From CAWDPQ01 sp963804245 (GTDB lineage: Bacteria > Acidobacteriota > Vicinamibacteria > Vicinamibacterales > 2-12-FULL-66-21), in assembly GCA_963804245.1 (NCBI GenBank), contig CAWDPQ010000003.1, positions 62,001-126,000 of the forward strand: a DNA stretch of 64,000 nucleotides. Reading direction: 5' to 3'. Position 1 is the first letter of the stretch; each line of letters starts with the position of its first letter. A program made the position numbers and the translations under genes. Positions 17,481-26,646 of this stretch are shown in pieces. The notes under the pieces were generated by a model. That model was not told the DNA's origin and ran no database searches. It was given only the letters and a program-made list of their open reading frames with translations.

Positions 17481-18363
17481 AGACCTGCGTCGAGGCGACA
17501 GGTACGCCACCACGGTTCACAGGCGCGGCTGAGCTCGCGGACGCCGCTTTGAGAACACCGGTGAGCTCGAGTTCTGCGACGACGTCCTGGATCAGCGTCA
17601 AGTCGATCTGACGCCGCTCTTCAGCGTAGCCAAAGACCAGGGCCGCATCACAGATCACGTTGATGGTGCGGGGTACGCCTCCGCTGCGCCGGTGCACCAG
17701 TTCCGCCGCATCGGCTGGGAAGCGAGGCGGGGCGCCGAGGGCGGCATGATCCAGCCGCGAGTGGATGTACGCGGCCGTTTCCTGCACGTCAAGCGGTAAC
17801 AAATGGTAACTCACGGCGACCCGTTGACGGAACTGCTCCAGCTCGGGCGAGGCAATCGTGTCGCGCAGGTTGGGCTGTCCGGCGAGCAGGATTTGCAGCA
17901 GCTTCGACTTTTCCGTTTCGAGGTTCGACAGCAGTCGGATCTCCTCCAATCCGGCGGCGCTGAGGTTCTGCGCCTCGTCGACGACGAGGAGCGGGCGCCG
18001 TCCTTCCGTGCGCTGCCTGACCAGGAACTGACCGAGATCGCGGAGGAAGGCCGGCTTCGACTTGCCGGTGGTGTCCAACCCAAACTCGATCAGGATGGCT
18101 TCGAGCAGCTCGCGCGGTTCGAGCGTCGTGTTCACGAGACGGGCAACGACCGTGCGGTCGTCCAGCCGTTGCAGGATCGTCTGCAGCAGCGTCGTCTTGC
18201 CCGCACCGATATCCCCGGTGATGACGATGAAGCCGGCCCGGCTCTCGATGCCGTAGCGGATGGAGTCGAGCGCCTCGCGATGCACCCGGCTCAGATACAG
18301 ATACTCGGGATCCGGGCTCAGCGCGAAGGGCCGCTCCCGCAGGTTATAAAAGCGTTCGTACAT
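17431..18363 (-). CDS. ExeA/GspA-like AAA ATPase of the XrtA (PEP-CTERM) exopolysaccharide type
   Basis: 310 residues from ATG at 18363 (MYERFYNLRERPFALSPDPEYLYLS), the standard opening of the family. Walker A is TGDIGAGKTTLL near residue 48 and Walker B is LLVVDEAQNLS near residue 125; sensor-type DLRDTIAS and RRSGGVPRTINVICDAAL follow. Members are found next to exosortase-linked exopolysaccharide genes, where the ATPase is thought to act in export or assembly. The C-terminal 40 residues are low-complexity and the real tail may be in another frame. Confidence 0.87.
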   Translation of the reverse strand: MYERFYNLRERPFALSPDPEYLYLSRVHREALDSIRYGIESRAGFIVITGDIGAGKTTLLQTILQRLDDRTVVARLVNTTLEPRELLEAILIEFGLDTTGKSKPAFLRDLGQFLVRQRTEGRRPLLVVDEAQNLSAAGLEEIRLLSNLETEKSKLLQILLAGQPNLRDTIASPELEQFRQRVAVSYHLLPLDVQETAAYIHSRLDHAALGAPPRFPADAAELVHRRSGGVPRTINVICDAALVFGYAEERRQIDLTLIQDVVAELELTGVLKAASASSAAPVNRGGVPVASTQVWPQRRLPSGGRRRQRS

Positions 18364-18383
18364 CGGTCTGTCCTTCTCTTCGG

Positions 18384-19466
18384 CTACTGCAGCCGGCCAA
18401 ATCTGTCGCAGGCGATGATCGCTGCGGCCAGTCGTCCGGGATGGTGGCGCACGCGGCCAGTCGGTCCCTCGCACGCGAGCGGTGCACCGAGCGGCTTGAT
18501 TCCCATCTCGCGAATGGCCGCGATCTCTCGCGTGGTCACGGAAATGGGTGACGAGCCTTGCTTTCCGTACTCCTCCACGAGGTGCGGCGGTACGGGCGCC
18601 GTATTGAAGATCACGTGGTCGAACGGCTGAAATCCGAGATGTTCCTCGATGACCTCGAGGTGCCGCGGCGCATCGAACGCCGTCGTCTCGCCCGGCTCGG
18701 TCATCAGGTTCAACACGAACACGCGCGCCGCGTCCGCCGACCGGATGGCCTGGGTCATCTCCGGCACCAGCAGCGGTGGCAGCACGCTCGTATAGAGGCT
18801 GCCGGGACCGGCGACGATCACGTCCGCGCGCCGCACGGCCTCGAGCGCGCCGTCTACACACCGCGGCGCCGCCGGCATGATCGAGAGGCGGCGGATCCCG
18901 GTGCCGGCCGTCGTCATGGCCGTTTCGCCCAGTACCCGGCTACCGTCGAGGAGCTCGGCGGCCAGCGTCATTTGATCGGCAGTGGCCGGCATGACGCGCC
19001 CACGGGCCCCGACTACACGTCCTGCGAGCTCCACGGCGCGGGTGAAGTCACCGGTGACCTCGGCGAGGGCGGTGAGCATCAGATTGCCGAGCGCATGACC
19101 TTTCAGGCCGTCGCCCGACTCGAACCGGTACTGGAACAGGGCGGTCAGCAGCGACTGATCCTCAGCGAGGGCGGCGAGGCAATTCCGGATATCGCCCGGC
19201 GGAATGATGCCGAACTCGCGGCGCAGCCGGCCCGAGCTTCCACCATCGTCCGTAGTCGTCACGATTGCGACGAGGTGGTCGGTCGGGCGGGCGTCCTGTT
19301 TCCGCGCGGCGCCGCCGTAAAGCAGCAGGCAGAGTCCGCGCAGCACGTTGGGCAGACCGGTTCCGCCGCCGAATGCGACGATGCGAATACTGTCGAGGAA
19401 CGGTCCGACGTCGCGCCGATCGAGAGCGGCGTGGGCCGAAGCGTGCGCCGTCACGATGCCCTCCAT
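18384..19466 (-). CDS. yvcK: YvcK/CofD-family protein
   Basis: 360 residues from ATG at 19466, overlapping the nucleotidyltransferase end by 16 bases. It shows the family's nucleotide-binding loop AFGGGTGLPNVLRGL, TTDDGGSSGRLRREFGIIPPGDIRN, and FNLMT/LNLMTEPGETT and HVIFNT segments. YvcK binds UDP-sugars in other bacteria and links cell-wall precursor supply to growth on gluconeogenic carbon; CofD relatives transfer 2-phospholactate. The usual partners rapZ and whiA are missing, and its place inside an exopolysaccharide operon is unusual. The symbol reflects family, not proven function. Confidence 0.83.
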   Translation of the reverse strand: MEGIVTAHASAHAALDRRDVGPFLDSIRIVAFGGGTGLPNVLRGLCLLLYGGAARKQDARPTDHLVAIVTTTDDGGSSGRLRREFGIIPPGDIRNCLAALAEDQSLLTALFQYRFESGDGLKGHALGNLMLTALAEVTGDFTRAVELAGRVVGARGRVMPATADQMTLAAELLDGSRVLGETAMTTAGTGIRRLSIMPAAPRCVDGALEAVRRADVIVAGPGSLYTSVLPPLLVPEMTQAIRSADAARVFVLNLMTEPGETTAFDAPRHLEVIEEHLGFQPFDHVIFNTAPVPPHLVEEYGKQGSSPISVTTREIAAIREMGIKPLGAPLACEGPTGRVRHHPGRLAAAIIACDRFGRLQ

Positions 19467-20215
19467 CGCAAGGCCGGCGCCATCTCGGCAACCGCATCTC
19501 GAATCGCCGGATAGACCTCTGAAGTGGCGCGCCGATAGTCCTCCGGCGTGTCGATCTCGATCCACGGCAGGCCGCGGGTGCTCACCGCGTAGAGCGGTTG
19601 CTCGCCGGCAAAGTCGGCGAAGGCGCGCGGCGCCCAGTCGCGCCTGCCGCGCAATTCGACATTGCGATCGAGATGCGAAATCAGACGACCGACACTCGAT
19701 GCGCTGAATTTGACGATACCGACGTTTTCACCGTCGGTTTCGCCGGCCGGGAGATCCTTGCGCATGTCTGCGACGCGGCCGCGCCGCACACACACCTTCA
19801 TCTCTTCGTCGGTGAACGGTGGTTGTCCTGGTTCCGGGTAAGCCACCAGTAACGCGTCGTCGTGTCGCGCCGTGAGCAGGTCCGACAGCATTGCCGGGTG
19901 AAAGAGCACATCGCAGTTGAGTACCACGAACCCATTCTCAAGCAGCGGGCGTGCCAGCCACAGCGAGTAAAGACTGTTGGTCTCGGCGTAGACGTTGTTC
20001 TCGAGGAAGCGCACGTCCGGTCCGCAGGCGCGACGTACGCGGTCGGCCTGGAAGCCGACGACGACGCCGATGTCGTGGATGCCGCAGGCGCGCAGCGACC
20101 GCATCTGCAGCTCGATGAGCGGCGTGCCATCGAATGTCGCCAGACACTTCGGCAGCAACGCATCGCTGCCATTGAGCCGCGTACCCGCACCCGCCGCCAG
20201 GATCAGTCCGATCAC
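19451..20215 (-). CDS. Nucleotidyltransferase (LicC/GlmU-like sugar or alcohol phosphate NTP transferase)
   Basis: 254 residues from a GTG that overlaps the flippase stop. It starts MIGLILAAGAGTRL, the NTP-transferase signature, with PKCLATFDGTPLIE as the lysine-bearing loop and NCDVLFHP and IEIDTPEDYRRA as metal-binding aspartates. The NTP-transferase 3 family includes phosphocholine cytidylyltransferases and hexose-1-phosphate transferases, so it may activate a sugar or small alcohol that decorates the polysaccharide. Specificity is open. Confidence 0.85.
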   Translation of the reverse strand: MIGLILAAGAGTRLNGSDALLPKCLATFDGTPLIELQMRSLRACGIHDIGVVVGFQADRVRRACGPDVRFLENNVYAETNSLYSLWLARPLLENGFVVLNCDVLFHPAMLSDLLTARHDDALLVAYPEPGQPPFTDEEMKVCVRRGRVADMRKDLPAGETDGENVGIVKFSASSVGRLISHLDRNVELRGRRDWAPRAFADFAGEQPLYAVSTRGLPWIEIDTPEDYRRATSEVYPAIRDAVAEMAPALRWRAS

Positions 20216-21780
20216 GCCGCCTCCAACGCAGGCCAGCGCGCCAGGCTTCGCAGCTTGCCCAGATACCGGTTGCGATCCTCACGACCGATCGCGAACGCGA
20301 TGAACACGGTCCAATAGAGCACGCCGGTTCCTGCTCCGTGCAGCACCGCATGCCCGAACGAAAGCGATGCCGTCTGTCGCATGGCAATCAGGCAGGCCAA
20401 CGCGATGACCGCCGGCCAGGCGGCCGGCCAGACGGCGAAGCCTACGAACGCCGGCAGGGACAGCCCGACCCGTTTGCACGCAACCGGGATCAGTACTGCG
20501 CACGCGCGCACGAGCACCGGCAGCAGCGTCGCGACGGCGACGCCCGGGAGTCCATGAGTACGGATCAGGACGACGCTGAGCGCGACGTTGACGGCGGCAG
20601 CCACGAAGTTCGAATAGGAGAGAAGGCGCAGGTGTCCGGCACCTTGCAGCACCGTGCTTGCCGTCGCACTGCCGACGCGCACCAGCACCACCAGCGTGAG
20701 CAGCTGCAGCACCGGTATCGAGGTCCGGAACTCCGAGCCCGTCCAGCCGATGATCACCGGCTCCGCCAACACGATCAGTGACCCGGCGATCGGCAGCGTT
20801 GTCGCGAGTGAGAGACGCGTGCCCTGCAGGAGCAGATCGCGCAGGCGGCTGTCGCGTTGCGCCGTGTCGCAGTCGACCACCACGGGGAAGAGGACGTAGT
20901 TGAACTGATTCGTCAGCTGCAACACGACGTCGGCAAGACGCTGCGCCACTGTCCACACCGCGACCGCGCCCGTGCTGAGGAAAGCGGCGATGACGATGGG
21001 ATCGGCGGCATAGTTGACGCGGGTCGAGACGTCCTGCACCAGCATGTACACGCTGAACTGCGCCATCTCGCGCATCCGCGACCAGCGGAACAGCGTCGGT
21101 CGGATTCGCAGCAGCGGAAACACGCGATAGGCATTGACCCGGTACAGCAGGAACCCCATCATCCGCGTCAACGTCAGCGCCGCGACGAGCTGCACCAGGC
21201 TGCCGCCGGCCAGCACCACGGCAACGTTCACCACCACGACGGCCAGCGAGACGCCAATGCCGACCATCGAGTTCAGGTAGGTACGCTGAAAGCCGTTGAC
21301 GACCGCGCCGAAGACACCGAACGGAAATCCGAAGGCAAACTGGACGGCCACGAACATCATGAGCAGTCCGCCCGTCCACGCTCGTTGCGGATCGAGATCG
21401 AACAGCGATCCCAGATTCCAGGCGATGCCGGCAATGATCGCGAGCGCGACGAGGCCCATTCCAGCGAACACGATGACCAGCGTGCTGGAAATCTCGTTGA
21501 TGGCCTGCGCCTCGCGACGCGCGCGATAGTGCGCGACGAAGCGCTCGAGGGCGCCGCCGTAGCCGAGATCGATGATGGGGAAATACGCGACGATCGAGGC
21601 CGCCAGCATCCACAGGCCGTAGTCGGACGCGCCGAGGTGACGCGCGTTGAACGGCAGCATGAGGAGCCCGAGGAACAGCTCGAGCGCCAGCGTCACATAG
21701 CGGGCGCCGACGTTCACCGCCAGCGTGCGTACCTGATCGCTCTCGTCCCAGGAGATCGGTCGATGCACGGATCCGCTCAT
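20212..21780 (-). CDS. Polysaccharide flippase (Wzx-type, MATE/MVF superfamily)
   Basis: 522 residues with about twelve to fourteen hydrophobic segments. The ATG at 21780 overlaps the sugar transferase stop as ATGA. It begins with a short soluble region and then ARYVTLALELFLGLLMLPFNARHLGASDYGLWML, the typical first helices of RfbX/Wzx proteins. It should move lipid-linked repeat units across the inner membrane for polymerisation by the Wzy-like protein at 12917. Confidence 0.87.
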   Translation of the reverse strand: MSGSVHRPISWDESDQVRTLAVNVGARYVTLALELFLGLLMLPFNARHLGASDYGLWMLAASIVAYFPIIDLGYGGALERFVAHYRARREAQAINEISSTLVIVFAGMGLVALAIIAGIAWNLGSLFDLDPQRAWTGGLLMMFVAVQFAFGFPFGVFGAVVNGFQRTYLNSMVGIGVSLAVVVVNVAVVLAGGSLVQLVAALTLTRMMGFLLYRVNAYRVFPLLRIRPTLFRWSRMREMAQFSVYMLVQDVSTRVNYAADPIVIAAFLSTGAVAVWTVAQRLADVVLQLTNQFNYVLFPVVVDCDTAQRDSRLRDLLLQGTRLSLATTLPIAGSLIVLAEPVIIGWTGSEFRTSIPVLQLLTLVVLVRVGSATASTVLQGAGHLRLLSYSNFVAAAVNVALSVVLIRTHGLPGVAVATLLPVLVRACAVLIPVACKRVGLSLPAFVGFAVWPAAWPAVIALACLIAMRQTASLSFGHAVLHGAGTGVLYWTVFIAFAIGREDRNRYLGKLRSLARWPALEAA

Positions 21781-23150
21781 CGCGCACCTTTCGCGAAGAG
21801 CACCACCTTGACGGTGTCGAACAAGATCGTCAGGTCGAAGGGCAGGGACAGATGCTTCACGTAATAAAGGTCGTAGCGCAGTTTCTCCAGCGAGTCCTCC
21901 AGCGACGCGCCATACCGGTACTTCACCTGCGCCCAGCCGGTGATCCCCGGTTTGACGGCATGTCGCTGCTCGTAGAAGGGAATCTGCGCCGCGAGCTGGG
22001 ATACGAAGTAGGGACGTTCCGGCCGCGGGCCGACGAAGCTCATGTCGCCGCGCAGCACGTTCCACAGCTGCGGCAGCTCGTCGAAGCGCATCTTGCGGAT
22101 GACGCCACCGACGGCGGTGACGCGCTCGTCGGACGCGCTCGCCCAGATCGGCGTGGCGCCTTCGGCGTCGTGGCGCATCGACCGAAACTTGTTGAGCATG
22201 AACCGGCGCCCCTGTTCACCGACACGCTCCTGCCGGTACAGCACCGGGAAACCGCTCTCGAGCCACACCGCGACGGCGACGAGCACCATCAGGGGGGCCG
22301 CGATCACGAGGCCGACGAATGCCAGCAAGGTATCGAAGGCGCGCTTCGTCTGCCGTGTCAGGCGTGAGGCGCGGAAGTCGTCCGAAAAGATCAGCCAGCT
22401 CGGTCGCAGGTCTTCGACCATCAGCTTGCCGGTCAGCCGTTCGTAAACGGTGTTGACGTCCTCGACGCGCACACCACTGAGCTTGGCGCGCAGCAGCTCG
22501 CGCACGGGGAGCCGGCCACGCCGATCCGACAGGCCGACGAAGATGCGATCGATCCCGCGCGTGGTAACGAGCTCCTGGATGTCGGCGGGAGTTCCCACGA
22601 TACGCGGATTGACGATCGACTCGCCAATCCGCCGCGCGTCCTCGTCGATGAAGCCGACGATCTCGTACGGAAAGTCCCGTTGCGCCAGCACTTGCCGCGC
22701 CACCGTTCGCGCGGTTTCGTCCGTGCCGATGATCAGGATCCGTTCGCCGAAGGACTGCAGCGTCGCCACGCGATTGAAGACGAGACGCCACAGGAACATG
22801 CCCAGGAGGAAGACGCCGGCTGCTGGCAGGAAGGCACCGTCCGCAACGGCAAGACCCGGCAGCACCAGGTAGAGCAGCGCGATGAGAATGGACGCCGTGC
22901 CGACGGCCTGCAGCATCCGGATGATGACTTCGCGGCTCGTTCGCACGACCGTCAGGTCATACAGGTCGTTGTAGTAGAGGCAGAGGAGGCAGAGGACCGT
23001 CACGACGGCCCCTTTGCCCGCCGCCGAGACCAGATCGTCGGCAGGCCGGTACATGTGCGCGACAAATGCCGTCGATCCGAAAATCACCAGCAGCTCGCCG
23101 GTGAAGACGGTCAGGTGTCGCTGCGAAACGTACCGATTGAACACACGCAT
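21777..23150 (-). CDS. Exopolysaccharide-initiating polyprenyl glycosylphosphotransferase (XrtA-type)
   Basis: 457 residues. Four N-terminal membrane segments and a CoA-binding/Rossmann-like middle domain (RILIIGTDETARTVARQVL) precede the C-terminal bacterial sugar-transferase domain, with KRAFDTLLAFVGLVIAAP, LNKFRSMR and DELPQLWNVLRGDMSFVGPRPERP. It links the first sugar phosphate to undecaprenyl phosphate and thus starts the repeat unit. Opening MRVFNRYVSQRHLTVFTGE fits the subfamily found with PEP-CTERM exopolysaccharide genes. Confidence 0.9.
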   Translation of the reverse strand: MRVFNRYVSQRHLTVFTGELLVIFGSTAFVAHMYRPADDLVSAAGKGAVVTVLCLLCLYYNDLYDLTVVRTSREVIIRMLQAVGTASILIALLYLVLPGLAVADGAFLPAAGVFLLGMFLWRLVFNRVATLQSFGERILIIGTDETARTVARQVLAQRDFPYEIVGFIDEDARRIGESIVNPRIVGTPADIQELVTTRGIDRIFVGLSDRRGRLPVRELLRAKLSGVRVEDVNTVYERLTGKLMVEDLRPSWLIFSDDFRASRLTRQTKRAFDTLLAFVGLVIAAPLMVLVAVAVWLESGFPVLYRQERVGEQGRRFMLNKFRSMRHDAEGATPIWASASDERVTAVGGVIRKMRFDELPQLWNVLRGDMSFVGPRPERPYFVSQLAAQIPFYEQRHAVKPGITGWAQVKYRYGASLEDSLEKLRYDLYYVKHLSLPFDLTILFDTVKVVLFAKGAR

Positions 23151-23161
23151 GGTCGCGAGTC

Positions 23162-24061
23162 CTATTCCGCAGGGCTCCGCTCGTATGCGCCGGCGTAGGC
23201 ATATCCGTCGGGCTTCTCGTCGACCTCGTTCAGGACGATGCCAACCAGTCGGCGCCGGTCCACAGCCGCCAGCGCACGCTCCACCGCCGGCCTCGGTGTC
23301 ACACCGGAGCGGACCACGATCAGCAGGCCGTCGGCGAGCCGGGCGAGCACGTGCGTGTCGGCCAGCGTCATCGGCGGCGTATCGATGACGATGCGATCGA
23401 AGCGCGACCGCAGCATGTCGAGCGTCCGCTGCATCGACGTCGACGCGAGGAGCTCCGTCGACCGCGCGGCACCGGAGCCGGCGGGCAGGAGGAACAGCTG
23501 CTGACCGGGAACCATGACCAGCGCGTCATCGATCGTCGCCGTTCCCGTCACGACGTCGACGAGCCCAGGTCCTGGCGCCGCGCCGAAGAGCTCGGCCAGC
23601 ATCGGACGGCGAAGGTCCGCTTCGAGCAGCAGCACCTTGTGCTGAAACTCCTGCGACATGGTCAGCGCCAGATTGGCGCTGGTGACGGTCTTTCCTTCGC
23701 CGATCCGCGGGCTGGTGACGACGAGCACCTGCGTGCGCCCGGCGTTCTCGCGTCCTTCGAGTCGGGTGCGAAGCAGGCGATACTGCTCGGCCGCGGTCGA
23801 GGCGGGATCTCTCGCCACCACGAAGAGTGGGCTGAATGGCAGCGCCTCGCCGATGCCCTCGGGCTGTCGCTCCGCGCCGTCGACGTCTGGTATCTCCCAG
23901 GTGGGCGGCGGATCGACGAGCGACACGGCGCTGTCGGCACGGCTGATACGCGGCGGCGCCTCGACGCTCGACGGCGCCGCGCTCCGGCGTTCGTCATTCT
24001 GCGTCCAGGTCAACAGCCCGTCGCGTTCTGCCTTCTGCATTGCCCGATGGATGCCACTCAT
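23162..24061 (-). CDS. CpsD/CapB-family tyrosine autokinase
   Basis: 299 residues. Walker A variant TSPRIGEGKT lies near residue 116, Walker A' is LLEADLRRP and Walker B is IVIDTPPM. The C-terminus bears clustered tyrosines (DGYAYAGAYERS), the likely autophosphorylation site. The first 90 residues are unstructured. It works with the chain-length protein encoded immediately upstream to control polymer length and export; the two-gene arrangement is that of BY-kinases split from their membrane activator. Confidence 0.88.
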   Translation of the reverse strand: MSGIHRAMQKAERDGLLTWTQNDERRSAAPSSVEAPPRISRADSAVSLVDPPPTWEIPDVDGAERQPEGIGEALPFSPLFVVARDPASTAAEQYRLLRTRLEGRENAGRTQVLVVTSPRIGEGKTVTSANLALTMSQEFQHKVLLLEADLRRPMLAELFGAAPGPGLVDVVTGTATIDDALVMVPGQQLFLLPAGSGAARSTELLASTSMQRTLDMLRSRFDRIVIDTPPMTLADTHVLARLADGLLIVVRSGVTPRPAVERALAAVDRRRLVGIVLNEVDEKPDGYAYAGAYERSPAE

Positions 24062-24097
24062 CTTCGAATCCTCACTGTTGTCGCGCCTGCTCTGTCT

Positions 24098-25522
24098 CTA
24101 CGCCGCATCGTGGATACGGGGAATCTCCGCCAAGACCGGCACATCGAATTCGTCCTGCAACGACTGAGCGTCACGAATCGAACGGTCGAAGTACTCGCGT
24201 CCGAACACCATGGCCGCGCCCAGTCCGACGCCGAGCGCCAGGGCGACGAGCAGCAGCCGCAGACGGTTCGGACTCTCCGGGCTGTCGGGCAGATACGCAG
24301 GACTGAGTACGCTGAACCGTTCTCCGCCGCGGGTCCGTGTGATCTGCTCCTGTTCGAGGGCGGCGGCGTGGCGCTCGGAGAGCTGCTTGTAGTTCTCGCG
24401 CTCGAAGTCGTACTCGCGCTGGGTCGAGGCCAGTTCCTGCTCGACCATCGGTGCCGCCTCGAGCCGCTGCGTGTAGCGGCCGATATCGGCTTGCAGCTGC
24501 ACCTCAGTGCGCTGCAGCGCTTTCATCCGCAGCTGGGTCAGATTGCGCTCGCCGATGAGCTGTTGAAACATTGGGTCGGCCGACAACAGTTCCTGTCGCG
24601 AGCTCTCGGGCTGCTGGCCGGCCGCCGCCACCTGCGCTCGCGCGTTCTTCAATTCCTCTTCGAGATGCTGCACCTCGGGATGCTTGTCGGTGTACTGCGC
24701 TCGCGCCTGCGCCAGATCGCGTTGCAGGACGATCACCCGCTGCTGCGGTGAGGCAGCCGCCACCGAGCTGCCAATCGGGGCCGAGTAAAGGCCCTGCCGC
24801 ATGCTCTGAACCTGCCGCTCGATGAGCGTCATCCGGTCCTGCTCCGAGCGGAGGTTGTTGCTGGTCGTTTCGAGCTGCTGACGCACCGCAGAAAGAGTTT
24901 CCAGGTTCGCCTGCGTCTGCTCCGGCAGCTTGCCCATGTGCAGTTCCTTGACCGTCCGCAGCTTCGATTCGAGCTTGGCGATCCGTTCCTGACTCGCCCG
25001 GATCTGTCCGCCGTAGAACTCGGCGGTGCCTTCGGCCTGTCGCTCCCGGCTCCGCGAATGCTCCTCGACGAACACCTGCGCCAGGCGGTTCGCGATCCGG
25101 CGCGCCCAGTCGGCCGTCTTGTCCCGATACACGATCTCGAACGCGTCGAGGGCCTGATCGCCGTCACGCGTAATCGGCTTCGGCAGCTCGACGTCGAGCT
25201 TCGCGACGATGTCATATTTCGCCTCTTCGATCGGTCGCTCGGCGGTCAGGCCTTCTTCACGGGCGACCCGATCGAGCACCGAGTCACTGCGCAGCTGTTG
25301 GGTGAGCGCGCGGACGCGATCCTCGCGGCTCAAACCGCCGCTTGCCGACGACACGGCGGGGGTCGCCACCGCCACCATCGCGCCGGATCGGTAGACCGGT
25401 GGCAGGAAGAGCGCCAGCGCGATCCCGGCCACAGCACATACGGCAAATGTGACGATGAACCACCATTTGCGACGATCGAGAACGCCGAGGTACTCGATTG
25501 GGTGTACGGTTCGTTCGTTCAT
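24098..25522 (-). CDS. Wzz/GumC-type polysaccharide chain-length determinant (PCP)
   Basis: 474 residues with one transmembrane segment near residues 22-41 (FIVTFAVCAVAGIALALFLPP) and a second near residue 425. Between them is a long coiled coil (about 150-390) rich in Q, E and R, including QVAAAGQQPESSRQ. This is the layout of GNVR-domain polysaccharide co-polymerases. It ends DVPVLAEIPRI, the stretch that contacts the kinase. It sits between the export protein and the kinase gene, the usual order in XrtA-type clusters. Confidence 0.9.
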   Translation of the reverse strand: MNERTVHPIEYLGVLDRRKWWFIVTFAVCAVAGIALALFLPPVYRSGAMVAVATPAVSSASGGLSREDRVRALTQQLRSDSVLDRVAREEGLTAERPIEEAKYDIVAKLDVELPKPITRDGDQALDAFEIVYRDKTADWARRIANRLAQVFVEEHSRSRERQAEGTAEFYGGQIRASQERIAKLESKLRTVKELHMGKLPEQTQANLETLSAVRQQLETTSNNLRSEQDRMTLIERQVQSMRQGLYSAPIGSSVAAASPQQRVIVLQRDLAQARAQYTDKHPEVQHLEEELKNARAQVAAAGQQPESSRQELLSADPMFQQLIGERNLTQLRMKALQRTEVQLQADIGRYTQRLEAAPMVEQELASTQREYDFERENYKQLSERHAAALEQEQITRTRGGERFSVLSPAYLPDSPESPNRLRLLLVALALGVGLGAAMVFGREYFDRSIRDAQSLQDEFDVPVLAEIPRIHDAA

Positions 25523-25553
25523 AGCAATCTGCCTTGTCTCTCTGTCTCAGAAT

Positions 25554-26159
25554 CTACGGAACGATGATGATGTCGGCCGGTTGCACGAAGACTGGTTTGC
25601 TGTCCCGCTTCACAGCATCCTTGTAATTGAAAGGAATGCGTTGCAGTCCGGTCGCCGTCGAGCGCTGGATGATGATGTTCTTCGTGTTCGCGAAATCCTT
25701 GAATCCGCCGGCCATCGCCAGCGCATCGAGCATCGTCACCATGCCCTTGTACGGGTGCACGCCAGGGTGGTTGACTTCGCCCATCACTGAAAACGTCTGC
25801 GGCTGGGTTTCGACGACGATGACCGTGACAACCGGATTGGTGACGTATTCCTTCAACGAAGTGGCGATGGCATCACGGAGCACCAGCGGCGTCTGGCCTG
25901 ACGCCATGACATCGCCAATGAGCGGCAGCGTGATCTTGCCGTCGGGCCGAATTTGCAGCGACTGCGACAGTTGCGCGTCCTTGTAGACCTCGATGCGCAG
26001 CTTGTCGCCGACGACCAGCCGATAGTCCGGTGGAACGTTCACTCCGCCGGCGGTCGGCGCCGGCCGCGCCGCCGCCGCACCGCTCCCCTGTTGCGCGCCG
26101 GCCGGCGCGGCCATGCTCAGCAGAAAGAGGGTGAGGAACATCGTGGTGAGAGTCTTCAT
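25554..26159 (-). CDS. Wza-like polysaccharide export protein (Poly_export, SLBB)
   Basis: 201 residues from ATG at 26159 with AAGGTG upstream; the open frame before it is inside the GGDEF-like gene. A signal peptide (TLFLLSMAAPAGA) is followed by the export motif DYRLVVGDKLRIEVYKDAQLS, ITLPLIGDV and a SLBB ligand-binding beta-grasp domain VMGEVNHPGVHPYKG. No lipobox cysteine follows the signal peptide. The short form suits the outer-membrane channel of exosortase-linked clusters. Confidence 0.9.
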   Translation of the reverse strand: MKTLTTMFLTLFLLSMAAPAGAQQGSGAAAARPAPTAGGVNVPPDYRLVVGDKLRIEVYKDAQLSQSLQIRPDGKITLPLIGDVMASGQTPLVLRDAIATSLKEYVTNPVVTVIVVETQPQTFSVMGEVNHPGVHPYKGMVTMLDALAMAGGFKDFANTKNIIIQRSTATGLQRIPFNYKDAVKRDSKPVFVQPADIIIVP

Positions 26160-26169
26160 CACAGCACCT

Positions 26170-26646
26170 TCATTGCGCGTTAGAGGCATTGCCGCGATCC
26201 TCGCGGCGGGGAAGAGGACGTGATTCCGCGGCGCGTCGCAGCGTTTCAGCATCGGCGCCATGAGTCGGACAACACGCGGCGCCGACCTCGATGGTCAGCG
26301 GCGTCGAGAATTCGTAGTGATCGAGCCTCGACATGAGGCGCTCGACCACGCGCAAGGAGTTCGGAAGATCCGCATCGAGCAGCACGACCGACAGTTGGCC
26401 TTCGGCGGTTTGCGAGAGCAGGTCGGTCTCCCGAACTTCCCGGCTCACAATCTTGGCGATCTGACGGACGGCGGCGCCGGGATCGACCGGCGGCTCCGCC
26501 GGCCGGGGCGTCGGCTCCATCAACAGGAGGGTGAGGAAATTCTGCGACCTCACGGCCCGCTTGAGCTCGTTCGTGAGCACGAAGTTGAAGGCTTCCGGGG
26601 TCAACACGCGGCGGTCCTCTTCAAAAAAGGGGTCCCCCGGCATCAC
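26170..26646 (-). CDS. Degenerate GGDEF-like protein
   Basis: 158 residues, start GTG/ATG overlapping the stop of the sigma-54 activator. The order of secondary structure resembles a GGDEF fold: FNFVLTNELKRAVRSQNFLTLLLMEP, DLLSQTAEGQLSVVLLDAD in place of the active loop, and a closing EVGAACCPTHGADAETLRRAA. No GG[DE]EF active site and no RxxD inhibitory site are visible, so it cannot be expected to make c-di-GMP. It may be a receptor or scaffold coupling regulator and export genes. Confidence 0.7.
   Translation of the reverse strand: MMPGDPFFEEDRRVLTPEAFNFVLTNELKRAVRSQNFLTLLLMEPTPRPAEPPVDPGAAVRQIAKIVSREVRETDLLSQTAEGQLSVVLLDADLPNSLRVVERLMSRLDHYEFSTPLTIEVGAACCPTHGADAETLRRAAESRPLPRREDRGNASNAQ

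Noticed and set aside
20857..21864. 335-codon plus-strand frame opposite the flippase
   Set aside because: Composition of His, Arg, Gln and Asp only, the expected complement of hydrophobic transmembrane codons.
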